Made by a program: the position numbers and the translations under genes. Source: Paracoccus aminovorans (lineage in GTDB: Bacteria > Pseudomonadota > Alphaproteobacteria > Rhodobacterales > Rhodobacteraceae). From it: 64,000 bases of DNA. The stretch's first letter is position 1; the number at the start of each line of letters is the position of its first letter. The notes beneath the pieces are model-generated. The model did not search any database. It saw only the letters and a program-made list of their open reading frames with translations, and had not been told where the DNA came from. Below, one piece after another: positions 1-8,361 of the stretch. The stretch covers positions 804,252-868,251 of the forward strand of contig NZ_KQ955208.1 of assembly GCF_001546115.1 (NCBI RefSeq). Direction: 5' to 3'.

Positions 1-1
1 C

Positions 2-491
2 TAGGTTCTGTGGACACTTCCTTGATCCACAGGACGATGGCAGCGATGGTGATGGCGGCGAGGTGGTTTCTGGCGGTTTTCTCGTATCGCGTGGCGACCC
101 TTCGGAACTGCTTGAGCTTGGAGAAGTAGCATTTTATCACATGTCTCCGGGCACAGAGATGCTTGTCGAGGGGATGTTTAGGGATGACGGCAAGAGCTTT
201 CTTGCGGGCGATCGCCTCACGCAGGCGGTCGCTGTCATAGGCGGTGTCGGCCATGACGACCTCGGCAGTCAGGTCGGCGATCCGCCTCGGCCTGCGGGGC
301 GTCGCCCTTCTGCCCGGCGGTCAGGGTGAAGCGGACCGGACAGCCAAGGCCTCGCACTGCCAGGTGGAGCTTGGGGCTCGGTCCGCCGCGGCACCGGGCC
401 AAGGGCCTGATCTTCAGCCCCCTTTTGCACCAGCGGCGTGTTGGTGGGCGCGGATGATCGGGCTGTCCACGATCAGCTATTCGAAATCGGG
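2..491 (-). pseudogene. IS5-family transposase, C-terminal part (broken)
   Basis: In minus-strand reading this fragment carries the second half of an IS5-type DDE transposase: IVDSPIIRAHQHAAG near the insertion, MADTAYDSDRLREAIARKK around 190-254, and CYFSKLKQFRRVATRYEKTA near 100-150. It is degenerate: a TAG stop replaces the usual Tyr codon just before LIVDS, frames shift between the early and late parts, and roughly eight or nine residues usual after AVIP are missing. It is separated from its N-terminal half by the IS256 insertion. Confidence 0.75.
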
Positions 492-1814
492 GAGTGTCCT
501 GAACTTTGTGTATCTGGCCCGGTCCATGCGGTTTCAGATACTCAAGCGGCGAAGCGCTCGCCGAACATTATGGCGAACTGATTTCGCGCCGCAAACCATT
601 CCCGAACGTTTCGGCCATCTTTCTCGAAGCTGCGGATCGCCAGGTAGATCAGCTTCGTTGCAGCGTCATCAGTCGGGAATGACCCACGGGTCTTGATGGA
701 TTTGCGGATCACGCGGTTCAGACTCTCGATGGCGTTGGTCGTATAAACCACCTTTCGGATCGCCGGATCGAAGGCGAAGAACGGGACCACCTCGGCCCAT
801 GCCCGCCGCCAGGCCGGGGCGATGGATGCATATTTCCCGGCCCATTTTTCCTCGAAGGCGTCGAGTTCCACGGCAGCCATATCGGCGGTCGGTGCGCTGT
901 AAATCCGGCGCAGATCGGCGGCCACAGCCTTGCGGTCCTTCCAGGAGCAGAAGTTCAGGCTGTGGCGCACCAGATGCACGATGCAGGTCTGAACCATGGC
1001 GTCCGGAAAGGCGGCGGTGATGGCCTCGGGAAAGCCCTTCAGCCCGTCAACGACTGCGATCAGGATGTCCTGCAGCCCTCGGTTCTTCAGCTCGTTCATC
1101 ACCGACAGCCAGAACTTGGCGCCCTCGTTTTCGGCAATCCAAAGGCCCAGGACCTCGCGCAGACCGTCGCGGGCGACCCCAAGGGCGATGTAGACGGCCT
1201 TGTTCTTGACCGTCCGGCTGTCGGCATCGCGGATCTTCACCCGCAGCGCATCAAAGATCACGATTGGATACATCTGGTCCAGGGCCCGGCTCTGCCATTC
1301 CCGCACCTCGCCCAGCACATCGGTGACGCGGCTGATCAGGTCGGGCGAGACCTTCAGGCCGTAGAGATCGAGCAGATGCGCCTGGATATCCCGGACCGTC
1401 AGCCCGGCAGCGTAGAGCCCGATGATCTTGTCATCCATCCCACAGGTCCGGTCTGGCCCTTCTTCACTGGCTCGGGCTCGAAGCTGCTGTCACGGTCGCG
1501 GGGCACGGCTACCGGCAATTCGCCGTCCTGGCCCTTCAGCACCTTCGTCGTCGAGCCATTGCGCCGGTTCGGCTGGCCGGCAGGCACATCCTTGCCTTCT
1601 TCATAGCCCAGATGCGCTGTCACTTCCGCCCCCAGCATTCGCTCCATCAGCCGGATCTTCAGCTCCTTCATCAGACCGGCATCGCCGAGCAGGTCCTCGG
1701 GGCGATCGACGCCCTTCAGCAGTTCATCAAGAATTTCCTTGGAGATCGTCATGCATGCTTCCTTTCCGTGAAGCATGGAACAGATCAGTCATACACAGAT
1801 GATCGCACACTCTC
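492..1814 (-). mobile_element. IS256-family insertion sequence nested in the IS5 element
   Basis: A 1.32-kb element with related ends: gagtgt followed by tgtgtat on the left, mirrored on the right. It is flanked by a direct repeat cgaaatcggg at 482-491 and 1815-1824, in line with the 8-9 bp target duplication of IS256-type elements. It interrupts the IS5 transposase immediately after its DPDF residues. The exact ends are uncertain by 1-3 bp because the repeat and the terminal bases are similar. Confidence 0.85.
542..1752 (-). pseudogene. IS256-family transposase, frameshifted
   Basis: Two overlapping reading frames together make one IS256-type (mutator) transposase of about 400 residues. The N-terminal part starts MTISKEILDELLKG at 1752, behind a good ribosome site (aaggaagc), and runs to about 1440. 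The rest continues one frame back from MDDKIIGLYAAGLTVRDIQ at 1438 to the stop at 542, and includes VVDGLKGFPEAI and VVYTTNAIESLNRVIR, both typical of the family. A single-base deletion near 1440 explains the break. No classical slippery heptamer is visible there, so I favour inactivation over programmed frameshifting. Confidence 0.8.
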
Positions 1815-1824
1815 CGAAATCGGG

Positions 1825-2088
1825 ATCGTCGGACATCGCCGCGAAGAGCCGCCACCAGCCCCCCTTCCGGCTCCATCGGCTGAAGCGGCGGAACATGCTG
1901 TTCCACGAGCCGAACACATCCGGCAGGTCGCGCCACGGCGAACCCGTCCGCACGATCCAAAGCACCGCCTCCACGAACATCCGGTTGTCGCGACCACTGC
2001 CGCCCCGTGTCCGCCCGTCCCCGATGATATGGCCGGAAATCCGGTTCCATTGCCCGTCCGACAGCACCAGCCGATCCAAGGTTCCCAC
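1825..2088 (-). pseudogene. IS5-family transposase, N-terminal part (broken)
   Basis: A GTG start at 2088 behind an aggaggt ribosome site opens a frame reading VGTLDRLVLSDGQWNRI, then VLWIVRTGSPWRDLPDVFG, then MSDDPDF. This is the N-terminal DUF4096-type part of IS5-family (IS427 group) transposases. The frame runs straight into the IS256 element at DPDF; the rest of the protein lies at 2-491. Confidence 0.8.
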
Positions 2089-2163
2089 GCAAACCTCCTG
2101 CAACAGAAGCCTTGAACCATCTTTCCTCAGAGCAGGGAAATCCAAAGAGTCCATAGAACCTAG

Positions 2164-2409
2164 GGCGTGAAGCGCCTCGATCTCGCGCGGCGCCGGTCGG
2201 GCCATCAACACCGGGCCAAGGCCATCGTCAAACGACACGCGGGCGTGCAGCTTCATATCATCCAGGCTGTCGCCCTCGATGTTTTCGACACAGTCCTGCG
2301 GATCGACAGGCCCCGCCACCCCGGCGCGACATTCTTTCCGACCTGCGCCAAGCGATCCCGGCCGTGATTCCCACAGCCTGCACAGCGACGCGCCGTTGAA
2401 CGGCGGGAT
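2164..2409 (-). pseudogene. Possible fragment of an unidentified gene cut by the IS5 element
   Basis: A minus-strand frame without stops runs from about 2409 into the IS5 edge and encodes, among others, DDMKLHARVSFDDGLGPVL and MARPAPREIEALHAL. Its third codon positions are GC-rich like those of neighbouring real genes. Possible starts are GTG at 2319 or an internal ATG (MKLHAR). I recognise no family. If real, its 3' part lies beyond the left edge of the window. The opposite strand is also open here, so chance coding is quite possible. Confidence 0.25.
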
Positions 2410-2461
2410 TCAGGCGCCACCTCCCAGCGAGGCCGGCCCGGTCATATTTCACCGTTTTTGT

Positions 2462-3418
2462 TTATTCTGCCTGGATTGCGGTTATTGCGGTTGCGTTGAC
2501 GATGTCGTTGACGGAGCATCCGCGGGAGAGGTCGTTGGCGGGGCGGGCGAGGCCCTGCAGGATCGGGCCGATCGCCGTCAGCCCGCCCAGGCGTTGCGCG
2601 ATCTTGTAGCCGATGTTGCCCGCCGCCAGGTCCGGAAAGATGAACACGTTCGGCCGCCCGGTCAGCCGGCTCTGCGGCGCCTTCTTGGCCCGGATCGCCT
2701 CGTCGAGCGCGGCGTCGAACTGCAATTCGCCGTCGACCTCGAGATCCGGCTCGGCGGCGCGGATCAGCGCCAGGGCCTCGCGCAGCCGCCCGAGGCTCGG
2801 GTGCTCGGCCGAGCCCGCGGTCGAGAAGGACAGAAGCGCCACCCGCGGCTTCTCGGCCAGGAGCTGGCGGCAGCTCGCCGCGGCCGCGCGCGCGATGGCG
2901 GCCAGCTCGGCCGCGTCGGGCTGGATCACCAGCCCGCAGTCGGAAAAGATCATGCCGCCCCGGACCGGCGCCTCGGGCCCGCAGGCGAGCATCAGGAAGA
3001 AGCTCGACACGATGCCGGCCCCGGGCGCCTTGCCGATGATCTGCAGCGCCGCGCGCACCGTGTCGGCGGTGGTGGCGACCGCGCCGCCGACGGTGCCGTC
3101 GGCCTGGCCCAGCCGCACCCGCATCGCCGCCTGGCGGATCGGGTCGCGCATCTCGGAAAGCGCGCGGTCCGCGGTCATGCCGCGGGCGGCGCGCAGCCGG
3201 TGCCAGTGATCGGCAAGCTCGGCCAGGTCCGGCGCCTCGGCCGGGACCAGGGCGGTGACGCCGGGGATCGCGGGCCCGTTCATCAGCGTCACCCGCGCCA
3301 GGCGCTGTTCGGTGATGCGCCGCGCCGCCTCGGCCACGCGCGGGTCGTCCCCCTCGGGCAGGATGATGTGGCGGGCGCGGGCGCGGGCTTCGGCATGGAT
3401 GCGGTCGAGCGGTTTCAT
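2462..3418 (-). CDS. pta: Phosphate acetyltransferase (taurine pathway)
   Basis: Phosphotransacetylase of 318 residues, the short cytosolic type without the N-terminal DRTGG regulatory domain of E. coli Pta. It opens MKPLDRIHAEARARARHII and carries PEGDDPRVAEAA and, near the C-terminus, LQGLARPANDLSRGCSV, typical of the family. It converts acetyl phosphate from Xsc plus CoA into acetyl-CoA, the last step of taurine dissimilation. The start lies three bases after the tauZ stop, so the two are probably translated together as the final genes of the tau operon. The nested insertion sequences begin about 300 bp downstream. Confidence 0.95.
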   Translation of the reverse strand: MKPLDRIHAEARARARHIILPEGDDPRVAEAARRITEQRLARVTLMNGPAIPGVTALVPAEAPDLAELADHWHRLRAARGMTADRALSEMRDPIRQAAMRVRLGQADGTVGGAVATTADTVRAALQIIGKAPGAGIVSSFFLMLACGPEAPVRGGMIFSDCGLVIQPDAAELAAIARAAAASCRQLLAEKPRVALLSFSTAGSAEHPSLGRLREALALIRAAEPDLEVDGELQFDAALDEAIRAKKAPQSRLTGRPNVFIFPDLAAGNIGYKIAQRLGGLTAIGPILQGLARPANDLSRGCSVNDIVNATAITAIQAE

Positions 3419-3421
3419 CGT

Positions 3422-4447
3422 CTACCCCAGCAGATGCAGGCCGGCGACCACGAAGACGCCGAGGAACACGGTTTCCGCCACGATCAGCGCGATGGCGCCG
3501 GTGCCGACCTCGAGCATGCGCTTGAGCGAGGTCTTGATGCCCACCGCCGCGATGGCGATCAGCAGCGCCCAGCGGGACAGCTGCCCGGCGAGGTCCGACA
3601 GCGCCTGCGGGATCGCGCCGAAGCTGTTCAGCGCCGCCAGCGCCAGGAAGCCCAGCACGAAGCCCGGCAGAAGCGGCGGCGCCGCGCCGCCGTCGCTGTC
3701 GGCCAGCCCGCGCGCCCGAATGATGAGCGAGATCGCCAGCACCACCGGCGCCAGCATCGAGACCCGGATCAGCTTGACCAGCGTCGCGGTCTCGCCGGTC
3801 TCGGGGCCGATGGAGAAGCCGGCGCCGACCACCTGGGCCACGTCGTGGATGGTGCCGCCAAGGAAGACGCCGCTGTCGCGCGCCGTGAAGCCGAAGAGCG
3901 CGGCCAGCATCGGATAGAGCACCATGGCCACGGTCGAGAGCACGGTGACCGAGAGCACGGTGAACACCAGGTCGCGCTCGGATTTCTCGTGCCGCGGCAG
4001 CACGGCGGCGATGGCCATGGCCGCCGAGGCGCCGCAGATCGCCACCGAGCCGCCAGTGAGCAGCCCGAAGCGCCAGTCGCGGCCGCCGAGCCGGGCGAGC
4101 GCGAGGCCGCAGAGGATGGTCAGCACCACCCCGGCGACCACCAGCCCGATGGCGCGCGGCCCGAGCGCCGCCAGCATGTCGACCGAGATCCGCGCGCCCA
4201 GGAGCGCCACCCCGAGCCGCAGCACGCTGCGCGCGGTCAGCGCGACGCCCGGCGCGGTGCGGGTGCCGTCCTCGGCCAGGAAGTTCAGCGCCAGGCCCAG
4301 AAGCAGCGCCAGCAGCATGGCCGGGGCGCCGTAATGGTCCGACAGGAACTGCGCCGTCGCCGCCACCAGCGCCGAGACGGCGAAGCCCGGGAAGGCCTCC
4401 GAGAGGAGGCTGCGCGAGGGGATCAGGCTGGTTGTCATCGTCGTCAC
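3422..4447 (-). CDS. tauZ: YeiH/UPF0324-family membrane protein, TauZ-like
   Basis: A polytopic inner-membrane protein of 341 residues with about ten hydrophobic segments, of the YeiH (UPF0324, conserved hypothetical 698) family. Recognisable stretches are LLGARISVDML, GGSVAICGASAAMAIAAVL and GTIHDVAQVVGAGFSIG. In taurine-degrading Paracoccus and Rhodobacter the gene between xsc and pta is called tauZ and has been proposed to export sulfite or sulfate released by Xsc; that role is inferred from context and, to my knowledge, not proven. It sits between xsc and pta, 3 bp from pta, but is separated from xsc by 232 bp of GC-rich palindromes. Confidence 0.85.
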   Translation of the reverse strand: MTTMTTSLIPSRSLLSEAFPGFAVSALVAATAQFLSDHYGAPAMLLALLLGLALNFLAEDGTRTAPGVALTARSVLRLGVALLGARISVDMLAALGPRAIGLVVAGVVLTILCGLALARLGGRDWRFGLLTGGSVAICGASAAMAIAAVLPRHEKSERDLVFTVLSVTVLSTVAMVLYPMLAALFGFTARDSGVFLGGTIHDVAQVVGAGFSIGPETGETATLVKLIRVSMLAPVVLAISLIIRARGLADSDGGAAPPLLPGFVLGFLALAALNSFGAIPQALSDLAGQLSRWALLIAIAAVGIKTSLKRMLEVGTGAIALIVAETVFLGVFVVAGLHLLG

Positions 4448-4679
4448 CGGGATGCGGGGATGGGGCCGGCGCGAGGGGTCGCGCCGGGTCGTCGTCGGAA
4501 GGAGGGCGCGCGCGCCGTCAGCTTGGGCCGGCGAGGCGAGGTCGGCGAAGCGGAGCCGACGAAGCGGGGCCGGCGAGGCTGGGCCCCGAGGGGGGCGCCG
4601 CCCCCCTCGCGCTTGCCCGGCCCCTCGATGGGGCCCGGCAAGCGCACCCCCCGGGGTATTGGCCGAGCAAAGAAGCGCG
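4448..4679. repeat. Gap between xsc and tauZ: GC-rich palindromes and a dispersed-repeat half-site
   Basis: This 232-bp gap holds a perfect GC palindrome at 4587-4607 (gaggggggc facing gccccccctc), then a long hairpin at 4608-4644 (gcgcttgcccggc facing ggcccggcaagcgc). At 4652-4676 lies one arm of a dispersed repeat (ggggtattg...aaagaag) seen at five other places in the window. There is no T-run, so this is not a classical terminator. The hairpins may stabilise xsc mRNA or reduce read-through into tauZ-pta. Confidence 0.6.
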
Positions 4680-6461
4680 TCAGGCGGCGCCCTTTTGCGG
4701 ACGCATGTCGGCCGGGTCGATCCCCGCCACCACCACCGGCTTCTTCATCGCGTCGCGGCGGAAGGGCTCGCCCAGCTCCTGGTTCAGCAGCACCTCGATG
4801 AAGGTGGTCTCGCGGTTCTGCATCTGCCGCTCGACCGCCTCGTGCAGGGCCGCCGTCAGCTCCTCCTGCGACGTCACCTGCACGCCGTGCAGTCCGCAGG
4901 CCCGGGCGATGCCGGCATAGGAGGTGTCGCGGTCCAGCTCGGTGCCGACGAAGTTGTTGGCATACCACAGCGTCGTGTTGCGCTTTTCCGCGCCCCACTG
5001 GTAGTTGCGGAAGATCACCATGGTGATCGCCGGCCAGTCCGCGCGCCCGCAGGCGGTCATCTCGTTCATCGAGATGCCGAAGGCGCCGTCGCCGGCAAAG
5101 CCGATCACCGGCACCTCGGGATTGCCGATCTTGGCGCCCAGGATCGCCGGGAAGCCGTAGCCGCAGGGACCGAACAGCCCCGGCGCCAGGTATTTGCGCC
5201 CGGCCTCGAAGCTCGGATAGGCATTGCCGATGGCGCAGTTGTTGCCGATGTCCGAGCTGACGATCGCCTCCTTCGGCACCGCCTGCATGATCGCCCGCCA
5301 GGCCTGGCGCGGGCTCATCAGCCCGGCGTCGCGCGCCCGCGCCTCGGCGTTCCATTCCGTGCCCGGATCGTCATCCTCGTGGTCGAGGCTCGACAGTTCC
5401 TGCGCCCAGCGGGACTTGGTCTGCGCGATCAGCGCCTTGCGCTCGGCCCGGCCGGCGTCGCCCGCCGAGGGGGCGAGCTGCGCCAGGACGGCGCGCGCCA
5501 CCTTGGCCGCGTCGCCCTGGATGCCCACGGTGACCTTCTTGGTCAGCCCGATGCGGTCGGCGTTGATGTCGACCTGGATGATCTTCGCCTGCTTCGGCCA
5601 GTAGTCGATGCCGTAGCCCGGCAGGGTCGAGAACGGGTTCAGCCGCGTCCCCAGCGCCAGCACCACATCGGCCTTGGCGATCAGCTCCATCGCCGCCTTC
5701 GAGCCGTTGTAGCCCAAGGGCCCGACCGCCAGCGGGTGGCTGCCCGGGAAGCTGTCGTTGTGCTGGTAGTTCGAGGCCACCGGCGCATCCAGCCGCTCGG
5801 CCAGTTTCGCCAGATCCGGGATCGCGCCCGACAGCACCACGCCGGCGCCCGACAGGATGACCGGGAATTTCGCTTCCGACAGCAGCCTTGCCGCCTCGGC
5901 CACCGCCGTCTCGCCGCCCGCGGGCCGCTCGAAGCTGACCACCTGCGGCAGCTCGACGTCGATCACCTGGGTCCACATGTCGCGCGGGATGTTCATCTGC
6001 GCCGGCGCCGAGTTCCTCCAGGCCTGCATGATCACCCGGTTCAAGACCTCGGGGATGCGGGACGGGTCGCGCACTTCCTCCTGGTAGCAGACGCAATCGG
6101 CAAAAAGCCGCATCTGCTCCATCTCCTGGAAGCCGCCCTGGCCGATGGTCTTGTTCGCCGCCTGCGGCGTCACCAGCAGAAGCGGCGTGTGGTTCCAGTA
6201 GGCGGTCTTCACCGGCGTCACGAAGCCGGTCACCCCCGGCCCGTTCTGCGCGATCGCCATCGACATCTTGCCCGTCGAGCGCGTGAACCCGTCCGCCATC
6301 AGCCCGGCATTCGTCTCATGCGCGCAGTCCCAGAACGTGATCCCCGCCTTCGGGAACAAATCCGACACCGGCATCATCGCAGAACCGATGATCCCGAACG
6401 CATGCTCAATACCATGCAGTTGCAAAACCTTGATAAAGGCTTCCTCAGTGGTCATTCTCAT
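4680..6461 (-). CDS. xsc: Sulfoacetaldehyde acetyltransferase
   Basis: Thiamine-diphosphate enzyme of 593 residues (about 64 kDa, the known Xsc size) that converts sulfoacetaldehyde plus phosphate into acetyl phosphate and sulfite. It starts MRMTTEEAFIKVLQLHGIEH, matching characterised Xsc N-termini. The N-terminal pyrimidine-binding domain contains CAHETNAGLMADGF with the TPP-activating Glu; the C-terminal PP domain has the TPP motif GDGAFGISMNEM ending at FRNYQWG. A ribosome site (aaggag) lies 11 bp before the start. It follows tauY at 12 bp in the tau operon and is the committing carbon-sulfur cleavage step. Confidence 0.97.
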   Translation of the reverse strand: MRMTTEEAFIKVLQLHGIEHAFGIIGSAMMPVSDLFPKAGITFWDCAHETNAGLMADGFTRSTGKMSMAIAQNGPGVTGFVTPVKTAYWNHTPLLLVTPQAANKTIGQGGFQEMEQMRLFADCVCYQEEVRDPSRIPEVLNRVIMQAWRNSAPAQMNIPRDMWTQVIDVELPQVVSFERPAGGETAVAEAARLLSEAKFPVILSGAGVVLSGAIPDLAKLAERLDAPVASNYQHNDSFPGSHPLAVGPLGYNGSKAAMELIAKADVVLALGTRLNPFSTLPGYGIDYWPKQAKIIQVDINADRIGLTKKVTVGIQGDAAKVARAVLAQLAPSAGDAGRAERKALIAQTKSRWAQELSSLDHEDDDPGTEWNAEARARDAGLMSPRQAWRAIMQAVPKEAIVSSDIGNNCAIGNAYPSFEAGRKYLAPGLFGPCGYGFPAILGAKIGNPEVPVIGFAGDGAFGISMNEMTACGRADWPAITMVIFRNYQWGAEKRNTTLWYANNFVGTELDRDTSYAGIARACGLHGVQVTSQEELTAALHEAVERQMQNRETTFIEVLLNQELGEPFRRDAMKKPVVVAGIDPADMRPQKGAA

Positions 6462-6473
6462 GGCGATGGCTCC

Positions 6474-7865
6474 TTATGCGCGTTCGTCGCGGTAATGATA
6501 GAGTTTGTAGAGGCCCCATTGGCCGAGCCGGCGGAACGGCGTCCTCCAGCCTTCGTGGGGCAGTTCGGTATTGAAGATCGGCAGCTCGGGCACGGCCTGG
6601 CCCGCCACCAGCTGCGCCATGCGGCGCCCGGCCTGGGCGGAATACATCACGCCGTTGCCGCCGTAGCCCAGGGCATAGAAGGCGCCGGGAAGGTCGGGCA
6701 TGCCGGTGATGCGCGGCATCATGTCGTGGCTGACATCCACCCAGCCCCACCAGCTGTAGTCGAGCTCAATGCCGCGCAGGGCCGGGAACTTGCGATACAT
6801 CCCCTCTTTCAGCGCCTGAAGATGCGCGGGATTGGCCGCGTCGCGGCCGGTGATCGCGGCGCGCGAGCCGATCTGCAGCCGGTTGTCGGGCAGCAGGCGG
6901 TAGTAGTGGCGCAGCGTCCTCGTGTCGGTCAGCGGCGAGCCGGTGCGGATGCCGACGGCTTCCAGTTCGCCCGGCGTCAGCACGCGGGTCACGATGCTGT
7001 TCGACATGATCGGCATCAGCCGGTCCTTGAGCCGGGGATGCAGGCCGCGGGGCGCATAGGCCGCGGTCGCGACCGCCACGCGGCGGGCACGGACCGTGCC
7101 GCCCGGCGTGCGCAGGTGATGCACCCCGCCCCGATACTCCCAGCCCTGCACCGGGCTGTCGACATGCACCCGGGCGCCCAGCTCGCGCGCCGCGCGCAGA
7201 TAGCCGAAGGCCAGTTTCGCGGCATGGATGCCGACGCCGTCGGCCTCCCACAGGGCGCCATGCGCCTCGTGGTCGCGCACCACCTCGGCATGCAGCTGCT
7301 CGCGCGTCAGCATCCGGGCGTCATAGCCGAAGCTGTCGCGCAAGAGCGCCGCCTCTTTCTGCAGGCCCGGCATCACCGAAGCCTTGTGGGCGATGTAGTA
7401 ATGCCCGCCGTCCTGGGGATCGCACTGGATGTCGTGGTCGCGGATCAGGGCGCGGAACAGATCGAAGCCCTCGCAGACCTCGGCATGCAGCCGCTTCGCC
7501 ACATCGAGGCCCCAGCGCTCGATCCACTGGCTGCGCTTGAGCCGGCCCGAGCTGACCTGGGCCTGGCCGCCGTTGCGGGTTGAGCAGCCATAGGCCACGC
7601 CATTGGCCTCCAGCACCACCGGCTTGATGCCGTGCTCCTTGGCCAGGTGCAGGGCACAGGACAGGCCGGTGTAGCCCGAGCCGATCACCACCACGTCGGC
7701 GTCGAGATCGCCGCGGACCGGGCCGTCGTCGGCGGGCGGCGGGCCCGCGGTGCCGATCCAGTAGGTCGGCGCGTAGTCGCTGCGCGGTCCCAGGCCCGGG
7801 GCCGTCATCGGATCGTAGAACGGGTCGAAGGGGACCGAGCCCGGGCGTTTTTCGATGACCTGCAT
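6474..7865 (-). CDS. tauY: Taurine dehydrogenase large subunit (FAD)
   Basis: DAO-type flavoprotein of about 463 residues (50 kDa, the size reported for TauY). The dinucleotide motif VVVIGSGYTGLSCALHLA lies near residues 57-74, after an N-terminal extension; the C-terminal end has FYALGYGGNGVMYSAQAGRRMA. With TauX it oxidises taurine to sulfoacetaldehyde and ammonium, passing electrons to cytochrome c at the membrane. I chose the ATG at 7865 because gaggt sits seven bases upstream; an ATG at 7877 that overlaps the tauX stop is the alternative. Confidence 0.92.
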   Translation of the reverse strand: MQVIEKRPGSVPFDPFYDPMTAPGLGPRSDYAPTYWIGTAGPPPADDGPVRGDLDADVVVIGSGYTGLSCALHLAKEHGIKPVVLEANGVAYGCSTRNGGQAQVSSGRLKRSQWIERWGLDVAKRLHAEVCEGFDLFRALIRDHDIQCDPQDGGHYYIAHKASVMPGLQKEAALLRDSFGYDARMLTREQLHAEVVRDHEAHGALWEADGVGIHAAKLAFGYLRAARELGARVHVDSPVQGWEYRGGVHHLRTPGGTVRARRVAVATAAYAPRGLHPRLKDRLMPIMSNSIVTRVLTPGELEAVGIRTGSPLTDTRTLRHYYRLLPDNRLQIGSRAAITGRDAANPAHLQALKEGMYRKFPALRGIELDYSWWGWVDVSHDMMPRITGMPDLPGAFYALGYGGNGVMYSAQAGRRMAQLVAGQAVPELPIFNTELPHEGWRTPFRRLGQWGLYKLYHYRDERA

Positions 7866-7873
7866 GGCGGACC

Positions 7874-8269
7874 TCATTTCGCCGGAATGGCCGGGCGCTG
7901 CTTGCGGATGGCCTGCTTTTCCACCAGCTGGCCGTCACGGATGCGGAACAGGTCGACGCCCTGGACCTCGGTCCGGGTGCCGTCGGGGTTGGTGGCGCGG
8001 AAGGTCCATTGGCTGACGCCGCGGGTGCCGTCCTCGGACAGGAAATGGCTGTGGTCGGCCCATTCGACGTCCGGCATGGTGGTCCAGACGGTCTCGAAGG
8101 CCTTGGCGATGGCGGGCTTGCCCTCGATCCGGTTGCCGTATTCGTTGTCGCCGGCGACGGTGTAGAACACGCAGTCATCGGCGAAATGCGTCATCACACC
8201 TTCGATGTCATGGCGGTTGAAGGCGTCGAAGGTCGCTTTCAGGTCGTCTGCGGTCAGCTTGCGGGTCAT
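7874..8269 (-). CDS. tauX: Taurine dehydrogenase small subunit (SnoaL/NTF2 fold)
   Basis: A 131-residue (14 kDa) protein of the SnoaL-like/NTF2 fold: DDLKATFDAFNRHDIEGVM, FADDCVFYTVAGDNEYG, then GVDLFRIRDGQLVEKQAI. The mass equals that reported for TauX, the small partner of the FAD subunit TauY. It overlaps or abuts tauY, indicating coupled translation. Its biochemical job is unknown; the fold suggests a binding or scaffold role for the dehydrogenase complex. A ggag ribosome site lies upstream of the ATG. Confidence 0.88.
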   Translation of the reverse strand: MTRKLTADDLKATFDAFNRHDIEGVMTHFADDCVFYTVAGDNEYGNRIEGKPAIAKAFETVWTTMPDVEWADHSHFLSEDGTRGVSQWTFRATNPDGTRTEVQGVDLFRIRDGQLVEKQAIRKQRPAIPAK

Positions 8270-8361
8270 GGTTCGGATGCTCCTTTCCCGGGCGGTGGCG
8301 CGGGATCGCGCCTCCGGGACTGTCTTGCTTGGGGAATCGGGGTCGGGTCAGACGGGCTGGA

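Larger units (their letters stand above)
4..2160 (-). mobile_element. IS5-family (IS427-group-like) insertion sequence, interrupted by an IS256-family element
   Basis: The ends are imperfect inverted repeats: ctaggttctgtggac at 1-15 and gtccatagaacctag at 2149-2163. Both ends lie in a CTAG context, which fits an insertion with TA duplication (2-3 and 2161-2162). Without the nested IS256 element and its target duplication, the element is about 830 bp, normal for the IS427 group. Encoded peptides on the minus strand match IS5-type transposase halves. The window starts at or very near the left edge, so the left flank cannot be checked. Confidence 0.85.

Noticed and set aside
2279..4801. 840-residue plus-strand open frame opposite pta and tauZ
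   Set aside because: Repetitive Arg/Gly/Ala/Gln/His-rich translation with no domain; it is the mirror of well-supported minus-strand genes in GC-rich DNA.
4452..7583. 1043-residue plus-strand open frame opposite xsc and tauY
   Set aside because: Low-complexity composition and full overlap with two certain genes; shadow of high third-position GC.
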